Of a DNA stretch of 64,000 nucleotides, positions 1-13,500 are shown piece by piece. Below the pieces are notes generated by a model. It was not told the origin of the DNA. It saw only the letters and a program-made list of their open reading frames with translations, and made no database searches. The DNA is from Lepisosteus oculatus. Taxonomy: Eukaryota; Chordata; Actinopteri; Semionotiformes; Lepisosteidae. Position numbers and translations under genes: made by a program. Position 1 is the first letter of the stretch, and every line of letters starts with the position of its first letter. Location: positions 40,862,979-40,926,978 of the forward strand of contig NC_090704.1 in assembly GCF_040954835.1 (NCBI RefSeq), read 5' to 3'.

Positions 1-1518
1 CCGTAAACTCCACAGGCTGATATACAGGGAGAACCCAACAGAGTCACGAAACCAACCCCTCATAGACTTTCTGGTCATAGAGCTGACATCCGAAATTATT
101 TTTAGGTCCAGCCTCAGACTTCAAAACACCTCGACTCTTAAGAGGTAATAAAACCACAGCTGTAAAAATGTAATGGGGATATTACATGAATGAGTGAGCT
201 AGAATCTACAGGTGCAAGGAGGCACTTGCTGTGCTCTAGCAGATGTGTCCATTGAGACTCTATAAATCAAATGCAAAGCTTAAAATGCATAAATGACACT
301 TGGGAACTTGTGGTGTCATCCCCTTAAAAACAATCCTCATATAGCTTTTTGTAACTCTTCATAAGTGCAATATTATGACTGGAGCTGTTACTCTTGCAGT
401 GACAATTTCATGCTACTGAATCATGTGAACGTTTCTTGGGTCTTAATTAGTAAGACTATTCCAGCCTACTCTAGCTAACCAATTTGAGAAACTATATAAC
501 ATCCAGAGCTCTACACCAAAGCTTGCAGAAACTCCTCGACACTTAAATGTAATGAACACAGAGTTGCAAATATCAGATCAAAGACTTAAAACACCCCTAA
601 GGCTTAAAAACACTCTGTCTTCAGTTAAATTACTACCCATCTACTAAGGGAATTCAATACTGAAGTTTACAGAAGTTCAAGTTCATATTCAAAATATTCA
701 AAGCAAGCCTAGTCTCCTAAACCTAAATGCAGAGGCCAGCATTCAAAATGAGATCTGACAAGTTATTTGTACAACTTTAATATAAGAGCCCTTGATTTAA
801 ATTCTACTACTCGATATCCTAACTCTGTTTGCCTTTCATTTCCCCCATAGAAGATGATATGATGTAAAACGGAATTCTAATTCGGGTGCCAAGAATTTGA
901 CAATCATATTGCTGATAAGTTTTCTAAACACGACATGCCAAACAGATTGCTGAAAAAAGAACATCCAAGCTTAAGTGGCCAATCACCTTTGATACTGTGG
1001 CAGCTGCTGCTCAAACCATATAATGAAACATTAATACAAAGCTATGATACTGGCCTAACCACAGAACACATCCAATGTATTTCCCCAGCCACTATCTATG
1101 ATCTGAAACTGATGTAGTTAAGTCCATCTGCACTCCCTCTTTGTATGGTAATCTGGTCGCAGTGCCACTAATTATACGCCTGTCATATGAATGTCTAACC
1201 CAGCTAGCAAAGACTTAATTAAAAAAAACATTTAGCTTAATCAAAATGTCAATAATCCTATTACTGCAGGAATCTTGAGCCGTCATATTATAAACAATAA
1301 GGTGGATTTAGTCCAGAATTATTGATGGACACTATGCAGGAAAACCATATAAATTCAGATTTTATTTTAGTACCTTTATTTTTTTTTTAAATAAGGTCAT
1401 GATAACTTTCATAAGAAAATGTTTTTTTCTGGGATCGATTTAAATAGCTGTGAACCACCAATTACATATTATTTATGTTCATGCAGTAAAAACATTCCTG
1501 GTGACTAAATTCACCTAC
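1..1518. other. gnav1 intron (5' part), nothing else recognised
   Basis: AT-rich DNA to the left of the last gnav1 exon in the window. I looked for the next expected G-alpha exon (switch II, the DVGGQR region) on the minus strand and did not find it, so this is most simply the start of the following intron. No RNA gene, repeat or convincing ORF was recognised. Confidence 0.5.
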
Positions 1519-4500
1519 CGGAAAACCAGATGATTCACTTTGAATTGGGTCTCAATCACGCCTGTAGTCCGAAGCCGCACTCTCAGCACATCTGTCTCAG
1601 TGGGTATGTACTCGGGGGCAATGATCCGATTCATGTTGTCAAAGAAACTGTGGAGGAACAGCAAAATTTTAAGTAATAGGCTGGACAAAGATGGTCTCTC
1701 TCCTGAAGAAGGCTCAATAGAAGAAGCACTTTGTGTTTTACAGCACAGAATTAACCTTTTCTTGTTGCTTTGCAGCCAATGAACATGAATGCATAGTCTT
1801 AAAGATAGTCTCTTGTTGTCCCACTTTAGGTGGATGATAAGAGGGAGTCTGTCTAATTTCAAAATGAACAGTCTTGTTAGGAGCAAGTCTGGATAAATTA
1901 AAAACCATATGACTTTCCAAAACTTTTCTTAGCTAGGAAAATAAATCCATTTAAGACAATTTATACCACCTTGATAGTTTAAGAACGTCTTTCTAATTTT
2001 CATTGGTTAAAAATCAGCATGCTATTACAGTTTGGATCCTGTGAGCTATAAATACATATACTGGCCAAATTATTAGAAATCCCCAGTGGATAACATATTA
2101 TTCTTCTACAAGGAGTACCAATTGGGTGAACAGTCCACAGCACGTATCCCACAAAGGTTGGAAGTATCTCGCCTCTAGCAGGATTACCTCAAAGGCTAGT
2201 GTTGAGAGTGCTGGATTATGGGATCCAACTTCAAATTCCACCAGTTCCTCACGTTTTTGATATGGATTAGAATTCGGGGAACTGGGCCAGAAAGGAAAGG
2301 TGTTTCTTGTTCCTCAAGGCAACATCGTATTTCCTGTCACTAATTCACATTCACCTAGGGCATTCCCAATATTTTGGGCAGTGAGGGTACAAAATACTAG
2401 GTGGACAATGCAAAACTGGAAGACAGACAGGAGTAGGAATTAAAATGACAGAAAGAAAAGAGGTAACTTATAGCTCTGGCTTTGTGGCTTTTTTAATTAG
2501 TGTGGGTTACAGGATGAGCACAGCCTGTATGACAGTTTTAATGCGGTCAGAATCGATCATGAGGACTTGTCCTCAGCTCTGCTACAGAACCCCATAGAGT
2601 TACAGGGGCCTGCTGCAGGAATCTGTTAGCCCCCGACAGGGATACCAGCACACTAGGGGGACATGGGCTTCATTTGAACAATTGATAATATTTATAGACT
2701 GATCTTACAGACAACTTCGATATTTTAATTTGACTGTATTCTTTGAAGGACTCTAAATGTCTGCATCCATATGTGAGCCTCTAAGCACTCTCTGATAGCA
2801 TTTAGTCATCTTGTGTCAAAAAAAAACACGCACCACCCTGACAGAAAATGAACTCTCAATTCTCAATAGAGGAAAATGGTCTGCATATTGAACAATTTAG
2901 CTGCATCACAGGTATTACAACAAAGTTGAGGTATACATTACAACCTCTAAAATATGCTTTGTGTGAGAAATTCTCAGCTACACGAAACCAGACAACAGCC
3001 CACTTTCTGTTATTTAGAAAATGTGGACAAGACCACTTGGCGCTCACAAATGTATAACACGAATTAAGGAACTAAAGCTAGCATTAAACAAAATTACAAA
3101 ATAAAAATCTAGACAAATAACAAATACCGAAATTTGGAGACTGAATTGTCTTTTTACCTGCAGAGAAAAGGAACATGGAAGTCACTGATGTTAGTTTGTG
3201 CTATCCAATCCACCCAATCTATCATCAGCTTAAACTTCATTAGATGGAAAAAAACAGGTTTCAAGACCCACTGAAAAACTCACTGAGAAATTATCTCTCA
3301 CTTCCTCGCTGAACCAACTTTAATAATGTAATGTTTTTATACATGATAGGTCAGCTGTGACAACATTAACCACTTCAAAGATCAGCACAGACAAACATCT
3401 AGAATACTCAGAAGAGGAAAAACAAGATGGGACCATTTTATCAGAAGCCTTCTAAAGTCTGTCTTTTTTACTAAATACTCCGGTTATTGTTTTGGCCTAA
3501 AGCTAATCAACAATAATGCCTGAAGTTCCTAGCAGAAATCCTTGAAAGCCCATCACAGCCATCAGTAGCTTTACAAAAGAACAGTTGTTGCAGCTTTAGA
3601 TAAATCACATTTCCTCAAGCCGACATTTCTAAAAACCAAGGCAAAAGAATGGCCGATAGTCATCTCCACTTTTAACGTGAGTTTATTTTAGGTCAGAATT
3701 AATCTATCTATAGTTAATTAATTACACAAATGAAAAACTATTTGGGTACAAGATCCTATTTGTATTTTACATTGCTAGACAGCCTGCCCAGCTGCAGGCA
3801 AAATCAGTGTGACACCCACAGGAGGTGTTAGGATTGTCCTGCTAATTTTATGTACTGTGGAGACAGGGCTGAAATAGAGATAATCGGAGCTGACTGCACA
3901 GCACAGTCATAATAGCTACCTGCAGAATCCAGGCGCTTGTGGGGCTCACACAAATTGCATCCAAACCCAATAGTCAGATGATCCACAGCATCCCTCACCA
4001 AAAACTGCATGACTTTCCATTGGCATTCAGAATGCAAACCAGGAATGGCACTGCAGGGCTCAAATGTCTTGTCTAACCAAATATTCCAATCTAGAGCGCT
4101 TTACAAATGATTGGAATATTAAGGCTTGCAGATTCATATAGATTTCAGTGAGCAAATGCAGACTGCGTTGTGATAGGTCATAAGATCTTTTAGCATCGAG
4201 AATGCTGACAACTGAATCGCAATCCTCACTTTCTTTTTTGCATTACTTTAGGAGACAAAATAGCGTTTTCTTTTTGATGGAAATGTAGACTTTATGTGGA
4301 AAAGAACCTGTACTGACAGGCAAAACAAATATTGCTGGAATAGCCTTCATCTTTCCTGCAATCCTAAATTGGAAAAAAAGGCTAGAAAATGGATGGATTG
4401 AATTGTACCTAAAAAGTTTTTTTCTTGAGCAGATGCATTACTGAGGAGAGATTAAACATTTGTTTGTAATATGACGGTTCCTTTCTTTTTCTCCTGAAAT

Positions 4501-7500
4501 GTGATCTCCATAATCGACAACAGTCCATGAGAAATAAACACTCTGGAGGTTACAATGAAATAAAGTGCCTCCTAATTTCTTATTTATATTCAAACTCAAG
4601 GATTACAGTCTGGACTTAAAGCAATTTAAAACTGCAAGAGAAGCATCTTTACTGGGCAGCCTTGCGCACAAAAATGTGACCTAAATTTACTTGGCTTCCT
4701 TAAACGTCTTAAAATTAAATGCGCTACACGAACTTTTAAAGAACTGGGTGTGAATGCACTGTACCCAGCTTTCAAATGGAATAATAAAAGAGCAATCTCC
4801 TTCAGTTGTTTATTTCTTGTCTTACATCAAACTCATCTAATGTGATGTACCTCTGTTTAATATAACAGAAATCATAACTGGAAAAGTACCATGCCTTGTC
4901 GGGTCATAGCTGGATTTGTATTTCGAGATACGGAAAACAAGACCTCGGCTCTGTCAGACAAAAGAATAAAGTCCTGCTCAGCCCTTTTAACATTTCAGAT
5001 AGTTAAGATGATCAACCTTCCCCCAGTGACATGGAACACAACCAAGATATGATTATTTTTTCCAAGGAATCAGTCGGCGCACAAATGGAAGAGGGGCAGG
5101 AGAACAGGAGGCCTGACTTCTGTCGCCTCAGACAGCACCTGCCAACACGCCAGCCGAAAAAAAGGGCTCACTGCATCCTCTTTGTGTAAACTGTCATGCC
5201 GGGATAATCCAAATGCCATGCTGACATCAGGCCTCTACTGACAGACACATTATTGACTTCAAATGACGAATCTGCCTGTTCTTTTCCCTCCAAGTCTGAC
5301 AGCTTGCTAAATGGTTGTCCCTCACACTATAATATTCAGCACCTGGTCCCCGAGATAATGTTTATTTTCTCCTGCTGTAGTAAGACGCAAAAGGGAGACA
5401 AAGAATTCCACCTTTAATGGATACCTTGAAATACAAAGTGTTAAAAAAAATCATCTTTCCACATTTTCAAAGCTTCTTAAACTTTTTTATACGTGTAATA
5501 ATAAACAGTATATTCAATTAAGGCAAAAAGTAGCAGAAAGGCAGTGCTATCATGCTACAGTGTTTAATTCAGAGTGTCAATGGAGTCAGAACTGCCCTGA
5601 CAAATTGTAACTATCAATGTATTTCACAATGACAGAACCAGGCACCCACTCGCTTCTCAGCAGAAATGGGAAACTGGAGTTTATGATCATTCAAACAGAT
5701 AAGACACTATATCTGGTAGCAAATGTTTTGACAGGTGTCAAGACTTGTATTGTGTTTAAGCTACACAAAGGGCACAGGCTCCCTTTGGAAACTACCTTCC
5801 TGTCCCACCATTTTGAAAAACATCAACAGTCATATATCAAAGAACATTGAAACTTGAGAGCCTGACCTTTTCTTATTTTGAGGCATCCTTCTTTCCCCTC
5901 AGATATACAGAACAGCGCTGAAGTCTGGCTTATTCCATCCAGAATTGTTATGTCACCATTTAAACTGGTGGAATAAATTCCATTCTGCTTCCAAAATATG
6001 TTTTGTTATATAAGAAATCAGTGTCTGGAGTTAATCCCACATCTTATATTTTAGGTAAATCGATACAAAATTAAAAACCACAGCTTTTGCAGAGTCCTGT
6101 AACTAGGCATTTTATGCTAACTGCATGCACCTCACAAAAACCAAGAGGAAAACAGCATATTTTATAAAGCATTAGTTGTCTTTTACAAGCACAAAAGACC
6201 TGCAATGAAACTCACAGTCCCATATTTCATGCCAAGGACAAGGCAATATCCTTATTGGAGACACACACTTGATTAAATTCCCAAGATTCTGAGTCTTTCA
6301 TGAACCAAGCAAACAATATAAGGAACGAGTAGAGGTTAATTCCATGCTGAAAAGAGAAGAAAGGAAACATAACGTTTCAGCTGTGGAGCCTTCTTCGGGT
6401 GTGAACTGGTATAATGAACACATACCATATCCTTTCATTGTACTTGAAAAATCTCCTTCCCTGATCCTCCACAACATGAAGAAATGAATTAAAGATTTAA
6501 TTTAGCTACGGGAAAAAAATGCTCAACATTTAAAACCTGCCCGGATTGCACTGGGCACTAATTGCTGTTAACATCCCTCTGCTCTGCAGCACATTGATGC
6601 TCAGACACTCAGACAGCCAGCGTGTGGCTGCGAACTGGCTGAACACAGGAAGCTTGTTCACTTCATTTAGCTAATTACCTACAGTCTGTTGAGAAGACAC
6701 TCGGGGGGTTTCCCTGGTTGTAGGTCCACCAGTTGTTTAAATAAGTGTTTAAACATTTCAAAGCTAATGAAAAGAGCCAGAAGCCTTCTCTTTTCTCTTT
6801 TGTTTGAGACAAACACACAATCATGCACCCATCTGAACATCTAGCTACACTATTGATGAAATAAGTCACAGTCTCTAATTTATAGACAAATTTTCAAGAA
6901 CGTTCACTGAAAAATAAACCTGAGATTCCATATGGAATAACAGACTTATTAATGGAGTTAATTCATATAGATTTCATGAATCCCCAAACAAATCTGTTTC
7001 TGTTCTCAACACAAGTGAAAGAAAACCATTAAAGTAGATTTATTTTTGCATAGTGTTACTGGGGATACTCCAAAACCAAAAAGAAAAAATTGCTTTTGAA
7101 AAAAGTTTCAAAGAGCTCCAAAACAAAAAAAAAAACACCCTGACAAATTATGCAGATGCCTTGCAGAATTCCAAAGGAAGAATTCACATTGTCATGCTAC
7201 AGAAAGAACACGGTGTGTGTGAAATATGCCTGGCTTTTTTATTCTTTAAAATAAATTCAATGAGAAGAAGAAGGCTGTGACAAAAGAAGCATGTCTAAGT
7301 ACCCTCAAGGTGCCAGAGAGTAATCCTCTTAAATGAGAAGATGTGATTAAACACCACCTGGAGCCCCAAGCAATCTACAGCTATGAAACCACAGAAAAAA
7401 AATTATACAGTCTCAGTTTCTCCCTGAGGACAAAAATCAAAAGTGGCTGGAAAACAAAAATCTCATGCCATCGAAGCTACAAAAAAAGATAAAATCTTGC

Positions 7501-10500
7501 GAGTATTCCATCTAAGCTATTATTTAACATAATGAACCATTTAACAATAATTCCTTACACTTATATAGAGCTTTTCTGGACACTCCACTCAAAGCTGGAT
7601 GATTCGACAGCAGCCAGAGTGCGCCAGTACACTCGCCACACATCAGTCCTCAGTGGGGAGAGAACAGAGTTCTCCGTTCAGAGATGGGGATTATTAGGAA
7701 GCCATGACTGGTAAAGGCCAATGGGAACTTTTGGTCAAATCCAGGGGAACACTCTTACTCTTTTCAAGAAACGCCTTGGCATTTTTAATTACCACAGAGA
7801 GCCAGGATCTCGGTTTTACAGCCATCCAAACGATGACATCTTTTAACAGTATAGTGTCCCCGTCACTATACTGGAGCATTAGGACCCACACATACTCCAG
7901 GGTGAGCGCCCCCTGCTGGCCCCACTAACACCTCTTCCAGCAGCAACCTGAGCTTTCCCAGGCTCACACCTGCTGAGCTTCAGTGGGCTGCCAGTTGTGA
8001 GTTGCATTTACTGTATTTTGTTTGTACAATGCTTTCAGGGGGTTATGGTAGCTGCTGGAATTAAAACTGAGTAACTGAAATTAAGCTTGCGAGCACTCAG
8101 GACAGAGGAGACCATGCTTTTTACAGAGCGGAAGACTGTAGGAATCCAAATAGCAAATGCCTAATCATGTTGTTGAAGCTGGTTCCATCGAAGCATTCAA
8201 CAAACAATTCACAGGGATCCTGGGATCATTAAACTAGAAGCAACCAACCAGCAAGAGGGGACAAATGGCTCCCTTTTATTTATAAGCTTTCTGGAGTTCT
8301 TACTTATAATGAGAAAACACCTTAAAATACTAATACTATCACTTAGTGAAACACAGAAATACATAATTTCAGCTACTGCGCATTTAAAAATAAGAGCCAT
8401 CATCTATTTGGAAGTTTACAGCACATTCGTTCTCTCAGGTCTTTGTTCCTGTTAGTGTCATGCTCACTTTTGTATTAGTCTCACCTTTCTTAGAAACCTT
8501 TAGCTTTATATTGAAGAGGCGAATGGAAATGGAAAGATGGAAACGCTTACTTTAGATGAGTTCTAAATCCACCAAGTGTGTGGAGGGTTTCTTTTTTTTT
8601 TTTAACAATTCCATGTTTCCTGTTTCTGCGTAAGCTTTTAATGCGCAATTGTACCAGAAGCTATTCCCTTCCAGCTCTGCTGTAATTTTGCCGTCGAACT
8701 GCAGTTGCATCAGGACATGCTCCATAGCAACTTTATTTGAGGGTACTGCCTCTTCAGTAACATTTTTCTGCTGTAAATGAATGGAAAAGCTAGAGGTATC
8801 TCCATTATTTGTCATGCTGTCACTCTCTATGGGCTTCAAAGGGACTGCGGCTATGATAAAAAAAAAAAATTGGATCTCTAATGTGTGATTTACCATTTAA
8901 TAAATGCCTTGAAAAACCCAGATAGGACAACAATAACTAAGAAATTGATCATTAAGTTAAAGGTATTTAAACAGGAACAAACATTCTATTTGTCTGAAAC
9001 CTATAGTATAAATAACATCTCATTTTGACAAGAGTAATTCCAGGACAGGTTTTCAGTTTTTAATAATGAAGTACATTAATGCTCCAACAATGGCACAACC
9101 TCTGTGCCATTTTCTGTTAAAGTGACCGCCGAGTAGTGATAATATAAGCGATTATATGATGGCTGTAACATACCGCAAATGATGTTTGCATATATAAAAA
9201 AAGACTTTAAAAAACAGAAATTGTGTTTAAGTGACATTTACTCTGTGCATCACCAAACCAACATCAAATTTATCTTGCCTTGGCCTTAATTGGCTTTCTG
9301 CTTTGCTTTATATTGTTAACTGTCAATTAGACTCCAAGAAGCAAACATTCCTTCTGAAATGTCAGAAACACAAATTCTCAGCTGATGAACTGTGCTTGAA
9401 GAAAAAGTCTATAGCAACACTGCCCTGATGGCAAGATAGATGTGTTCGCACTGCTGGTATAAATTATTTGAATAAGTTGGGCAAGTTTAGTTTTGTGTCA
9501 CTAAAGTTCACGGGGAAAATATCATAATTGTGAAAGCGTTTTTTTTACAGATAAAATGCTCAGTATCATAAATTCAGCAGACACTTGCAACCTGCCTTGT
9601 GGTTTTCTCCAGCTACATTTGCTGCCTTTATGTAAGGGAGTACCGGAGCTATAGAGAGGACAGGCTTTCCCTAACCCTAACATACGTTTGAGAACAGAAA
9701 AAAGTTAAAGCCAACATTAGAATCTTCAATTCAAAACATTTTTTAAATTAAATTTAATTCAATTAAAGTTTCAGAGTTTTTTTTAAAGAAAATAAATCTG
9801 GCAGAAAAGTTTCTCATTTTTTGATATTGTGCACAATGTTTTTGATACAAATATATTATAGTCGAGTGAAACTAGTAAGTCTGTTTTAATTTCTTGCCAG
9901 CTGAACCTGATGAGTAGGATGGCCTTTCTGTGCTATTCAATGACCTGGCTTTTTTTTTTGTTTGTTTGTTTCTTTCTCTGGCAAATACTGAACTCCGAAC
10001 ATACAAAATGACAAGTGTTCAAAGAGCAATCACAGGTATTTCTTTAAAAAAATTGGCAAGACTACAGTAGCAGAAGAGATAAGGAGTATGAATAAGCAGA
10101 AGTCATGAAGTATGGATTGTAATCAAGAAATGGCTGTAATTAAACTGTGGGTCTTGCCTGCCCCATGAGATAACACTTTCAATAGTGCCATCCACTGAAA
10201 CACTGAACTGAACAATATTGGAATGAGGAGTTAATTGCTGATTAAGATGAAGACCTTCTGTCACCTAGGTAATGAGTATACATGACATGAGTAAATGACA
10301 TGAGACAGGAGAAATTACAAGTTAACAGAGATTGATTGAAATGATCTTCAGCTCATCTCCACATCCCATTCTAGAACCAATGAACTTCAGCAATAGGTTG
10401 TGCTCAAACAATGTTTAAAAAATTCTTGAAAAGAAATTCTAAAGAAAGAATTCACCAGCCATCAGTCACACACATCAGATACTATGGAGTCTTGCCCATA

Positions 10501-13500
10501 AAACGTAAGATGATGCTTTCAGAGAACCACTGCCACAGCAGGTCACTCAATTTTTGCCAGAACGTCTGAGTTTTCTCTTGTTATTTGGCAATATGAAAGT
10601 AATAATTTTCTGGTTGTCAGTTGTCTCTCTCCATCGGATAAGCCTTCCTCACCATCCAAAGCTCTCACTCCCAGGACACCACGATGTCTTTAATCAACAC
10701 TGTGACAGAAACCTTTACAGGCCCTTTGAAGAAAAAAAAAACTTTACCCCCTCCCTCCAAACTCTACTCCACCATCCCCAGACCCTGTTTGCGAGATTCT
10801 GTTCAAGGTGAGACTCCAGCCAGCAAATAAAGAGACGGCTTTAAAGTTAGCAATTAGCCATGGTATTCCTTCGTCACTAAAACACCAAAAAGCATTCAAA
10901 GGGGGCCATTCATTCCATGCATTCCTTTTTAATTAGGAAGCAAATTAGGAGATGAGTTTCAACGTCAAAGGAGGCTGGGGTCATGTACGTCATTTCAGCA
11001 TTTGGAGAAGTCAATTTTTGAGCACTTGTCCATTAATGAATGCGACAGCATTCTCAAGCAAAGAGGTTTGACAAAGGCAGGGTCTCTCCTGCAGGTAGAG
11101 ATGGGGAGGGGGGCAGTACTCACTACATGGCCGAATCATTCAGCTCGTACTCGTAGCCGCGAGCAGCCGCGACGCGCACGCCCTGGTCGGCCCACAGGCA
11201 GCGCAGGGCGTGACTCACGAAGGGGAACAGCACCTGGTCCTCGTCGAAGCAGCGCCCGCAGGACAGCACCGAGTGAGCGTGGACCTGGGGACGAGCCAGC
11301 GAGGGCTTATTAGGGCAAGAAGCAAGCAGCTGAAATCACAAAAAAGCACCACCAAAAAGAACAAAATGTGCACACACCTGCAAGCAGAAAAGAACAGCAC
11401 CCAGAAAGGGCTCGCTAGGACTTACCTGTGCTGTAAAGCACCACAGAAGAGAGGAATCTCTTCTTTTCAGTTACATTTTGTTTAAATACAAGCTGTGTGC
11501 ATTGCTAACCTAGACAATGCGTATTTTAAAAGGTTTCCCTTCGTTTTAACAGCAACGTCATCTCAAAGTAAACACCTTAAAAGGAAAAGAGAGCGTGTTA
11601 AAGAGATTTAAGAGAAAATGAGCTCTGCCATCTCCTCCTCATCTTGCAAGAGCAGTACCATACACAATTGTTGACTGAGAACAATTAACATGACCCACAT
11701 ATAACCAGAGCACATGCAGATGAATGGTAGAACAGGGCAAGACACACATACACAAAAGGCACCGAACATGCACTCACTCGACTTACTGCAGGGATGGGAC
11801 AAGCAGAGCAGACATTCATTCATGAGGTGCGGCCAGAGAGGGAAAAAAAAACTATCTGGTCATTACTGCTTGGATCAACAGACTCTACAATAGTGCGGCA
11901 AAAACAAGAAGTGGAGGTTTCTCAATTAGGTGCGGCCAGTGGCAGCATTGTAGAGGAGTGGAGTGGCTGGGGTTCTGGACTCATAACTGGAAAGCTGCAG
12001 GTTCAGATCCTAGCAGGGCCCAGTTTTTGTTTCAAGCAAGGCACTTCAGCTAAATGGGCACAAATTAACAAACCATGGCTGCAATCCCATCCGCCAGTAC
12101 TGTTGATTTCAGTCGTATAATGTAAGTGTGTGGCCGCCTTGTGCAAGACAAAAGCCAGTATTGTGTATTAAACCCTTTCGTGATTTGCCAGGGCTGTGTG
12201 GGTCAAACTAACTTACTAAAACCAAGCTTTCATACACCAGGCAAATAATGGCAAAGAGCACCTGGATTCAGATCCTGTAAGTTTGCACCAAATAACAGCT
12301 TGTCACATTTTTTTTTCTTTCAGCTCTTTATTAATTTCAAACTGGGCAGTCTTAAAACATTGTTTCAATTACATTTTACAATGCACATTATTATAGCCAA
12401 AGTCCCAAACATATTAGCAGATATTAGAAGCTTAATTACAGGCACGCTTAATAGCACTTAACATTAGTCGAGCAACTAAGTCTGAATGAAAATCTCTTTT
12501 TCAAGTTCATATCTAACTCACAGCTATTAGCTTTTGCACATAATTGAGGAGATGAATGCTTAAACATGCTTAATTACATTGCACAGTATCATCTTTAAAA
12601 CAGCTGCTAATTAAAGCATCTGTTGTCCTAATGAAAAGATAATGAGCAGACAAGCTGTAATTTAACTAAGTGCCTAAATAATACAAAAAATAATAATTAC
12701 ATCTCTTTTTGCTATTGTTATTTAACCTCAACCCCCTATTTCTCCGTTATTCAAAGAGAATGGCACGTAACTATTTTAAGGAATGATGCCTGAGTGAGTT
12801 TCTTGAAACTGCCAAACGTTGGGCAAACATTGTTCTGGCACACAAAACGTACTCAGCCTTAGAGGGAGAGTGAATCGCTACAGACAAGAGAGACATTTGC
12901 AAACACAGAACAACAAAAACAGAATCAGGGGAAAGCAGAAACACAAGACACGAGATGCCTTCTACACAGCTGCCTTAGTGCCTTACAGCTGTGTCCACTG
13001 AAAAGAATCCGAGGACAGGCGGAGCGACTGGAAGTTAAGACAAATAGATCTTGGGGGGCATTACGCTGAGCTGTGCTGTACAGCAGTGCATCCTGACAGA
13101 AGATTTATGAGGCAAATTGTTGTGCATTGTAGCAAACCACCTGCGCAGCTTAACAAAGACTAAAAAGAGACCCGATCGTGACCGAGAACATACCATCCAT
13201 CACTTCCCTCCCTCGTCTGTCCAGGTGGCATTTACTGCCGTGACTTACTTTTTTAAATCAATATGAACATCAAATCAGAAGACTTTAAATAAAATTCAAA
13301 TCCAAACATGCTCATCTTGTTCCGAGAACAGCAGCACCACCCTGCAACCAGAGCAGAAAGGGCAGAGTTGCCACAGAGGGCTCCTCGGTGATGCAAGCCT
13401 GGCATGCCAACTTGGCCTTTTTGCCCATAACCTCACTGTCCTCCTTGCCAAGACTTCCCACATTCCGGCTCAAACAGATTCAGTGTGGCAAGGCATGCTG

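Larger units (their letters stand above)
1648..11123 (-). other. gnav1 intron 4
   Basis: 9.5 kb intron between the helical-domain exon and the switch-I exon. It holds one copy of the hammerhead-like repeat (6320-6403), a 5S-headed SINE (7549-8058) and an orphan exon-like ORF (8552-8850). The stretch 4890-5400 is less AT-rich and looks like a possible conserved non-coding block. The rest shows only A/T runs and short chance ORFs. Confidence 0.6.

Noticed and set aside
1700-1725. TCTCCTGAAGAAGGCTCAATAG resembling the hammerhead repeat start
   Set aside because: No hairpin and no GAAAC box follow, and the surrounding words of the repeat are absent.
7694-7928. ORFs on both strands
   Set aside because: They lie inside the 5S-headed SINE and are accidental frames of that repeat.
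9667-9685. CCCTAACCCTAA, telomere-like
   Set aside because: Barely two units; chance or trivial interstitial match.
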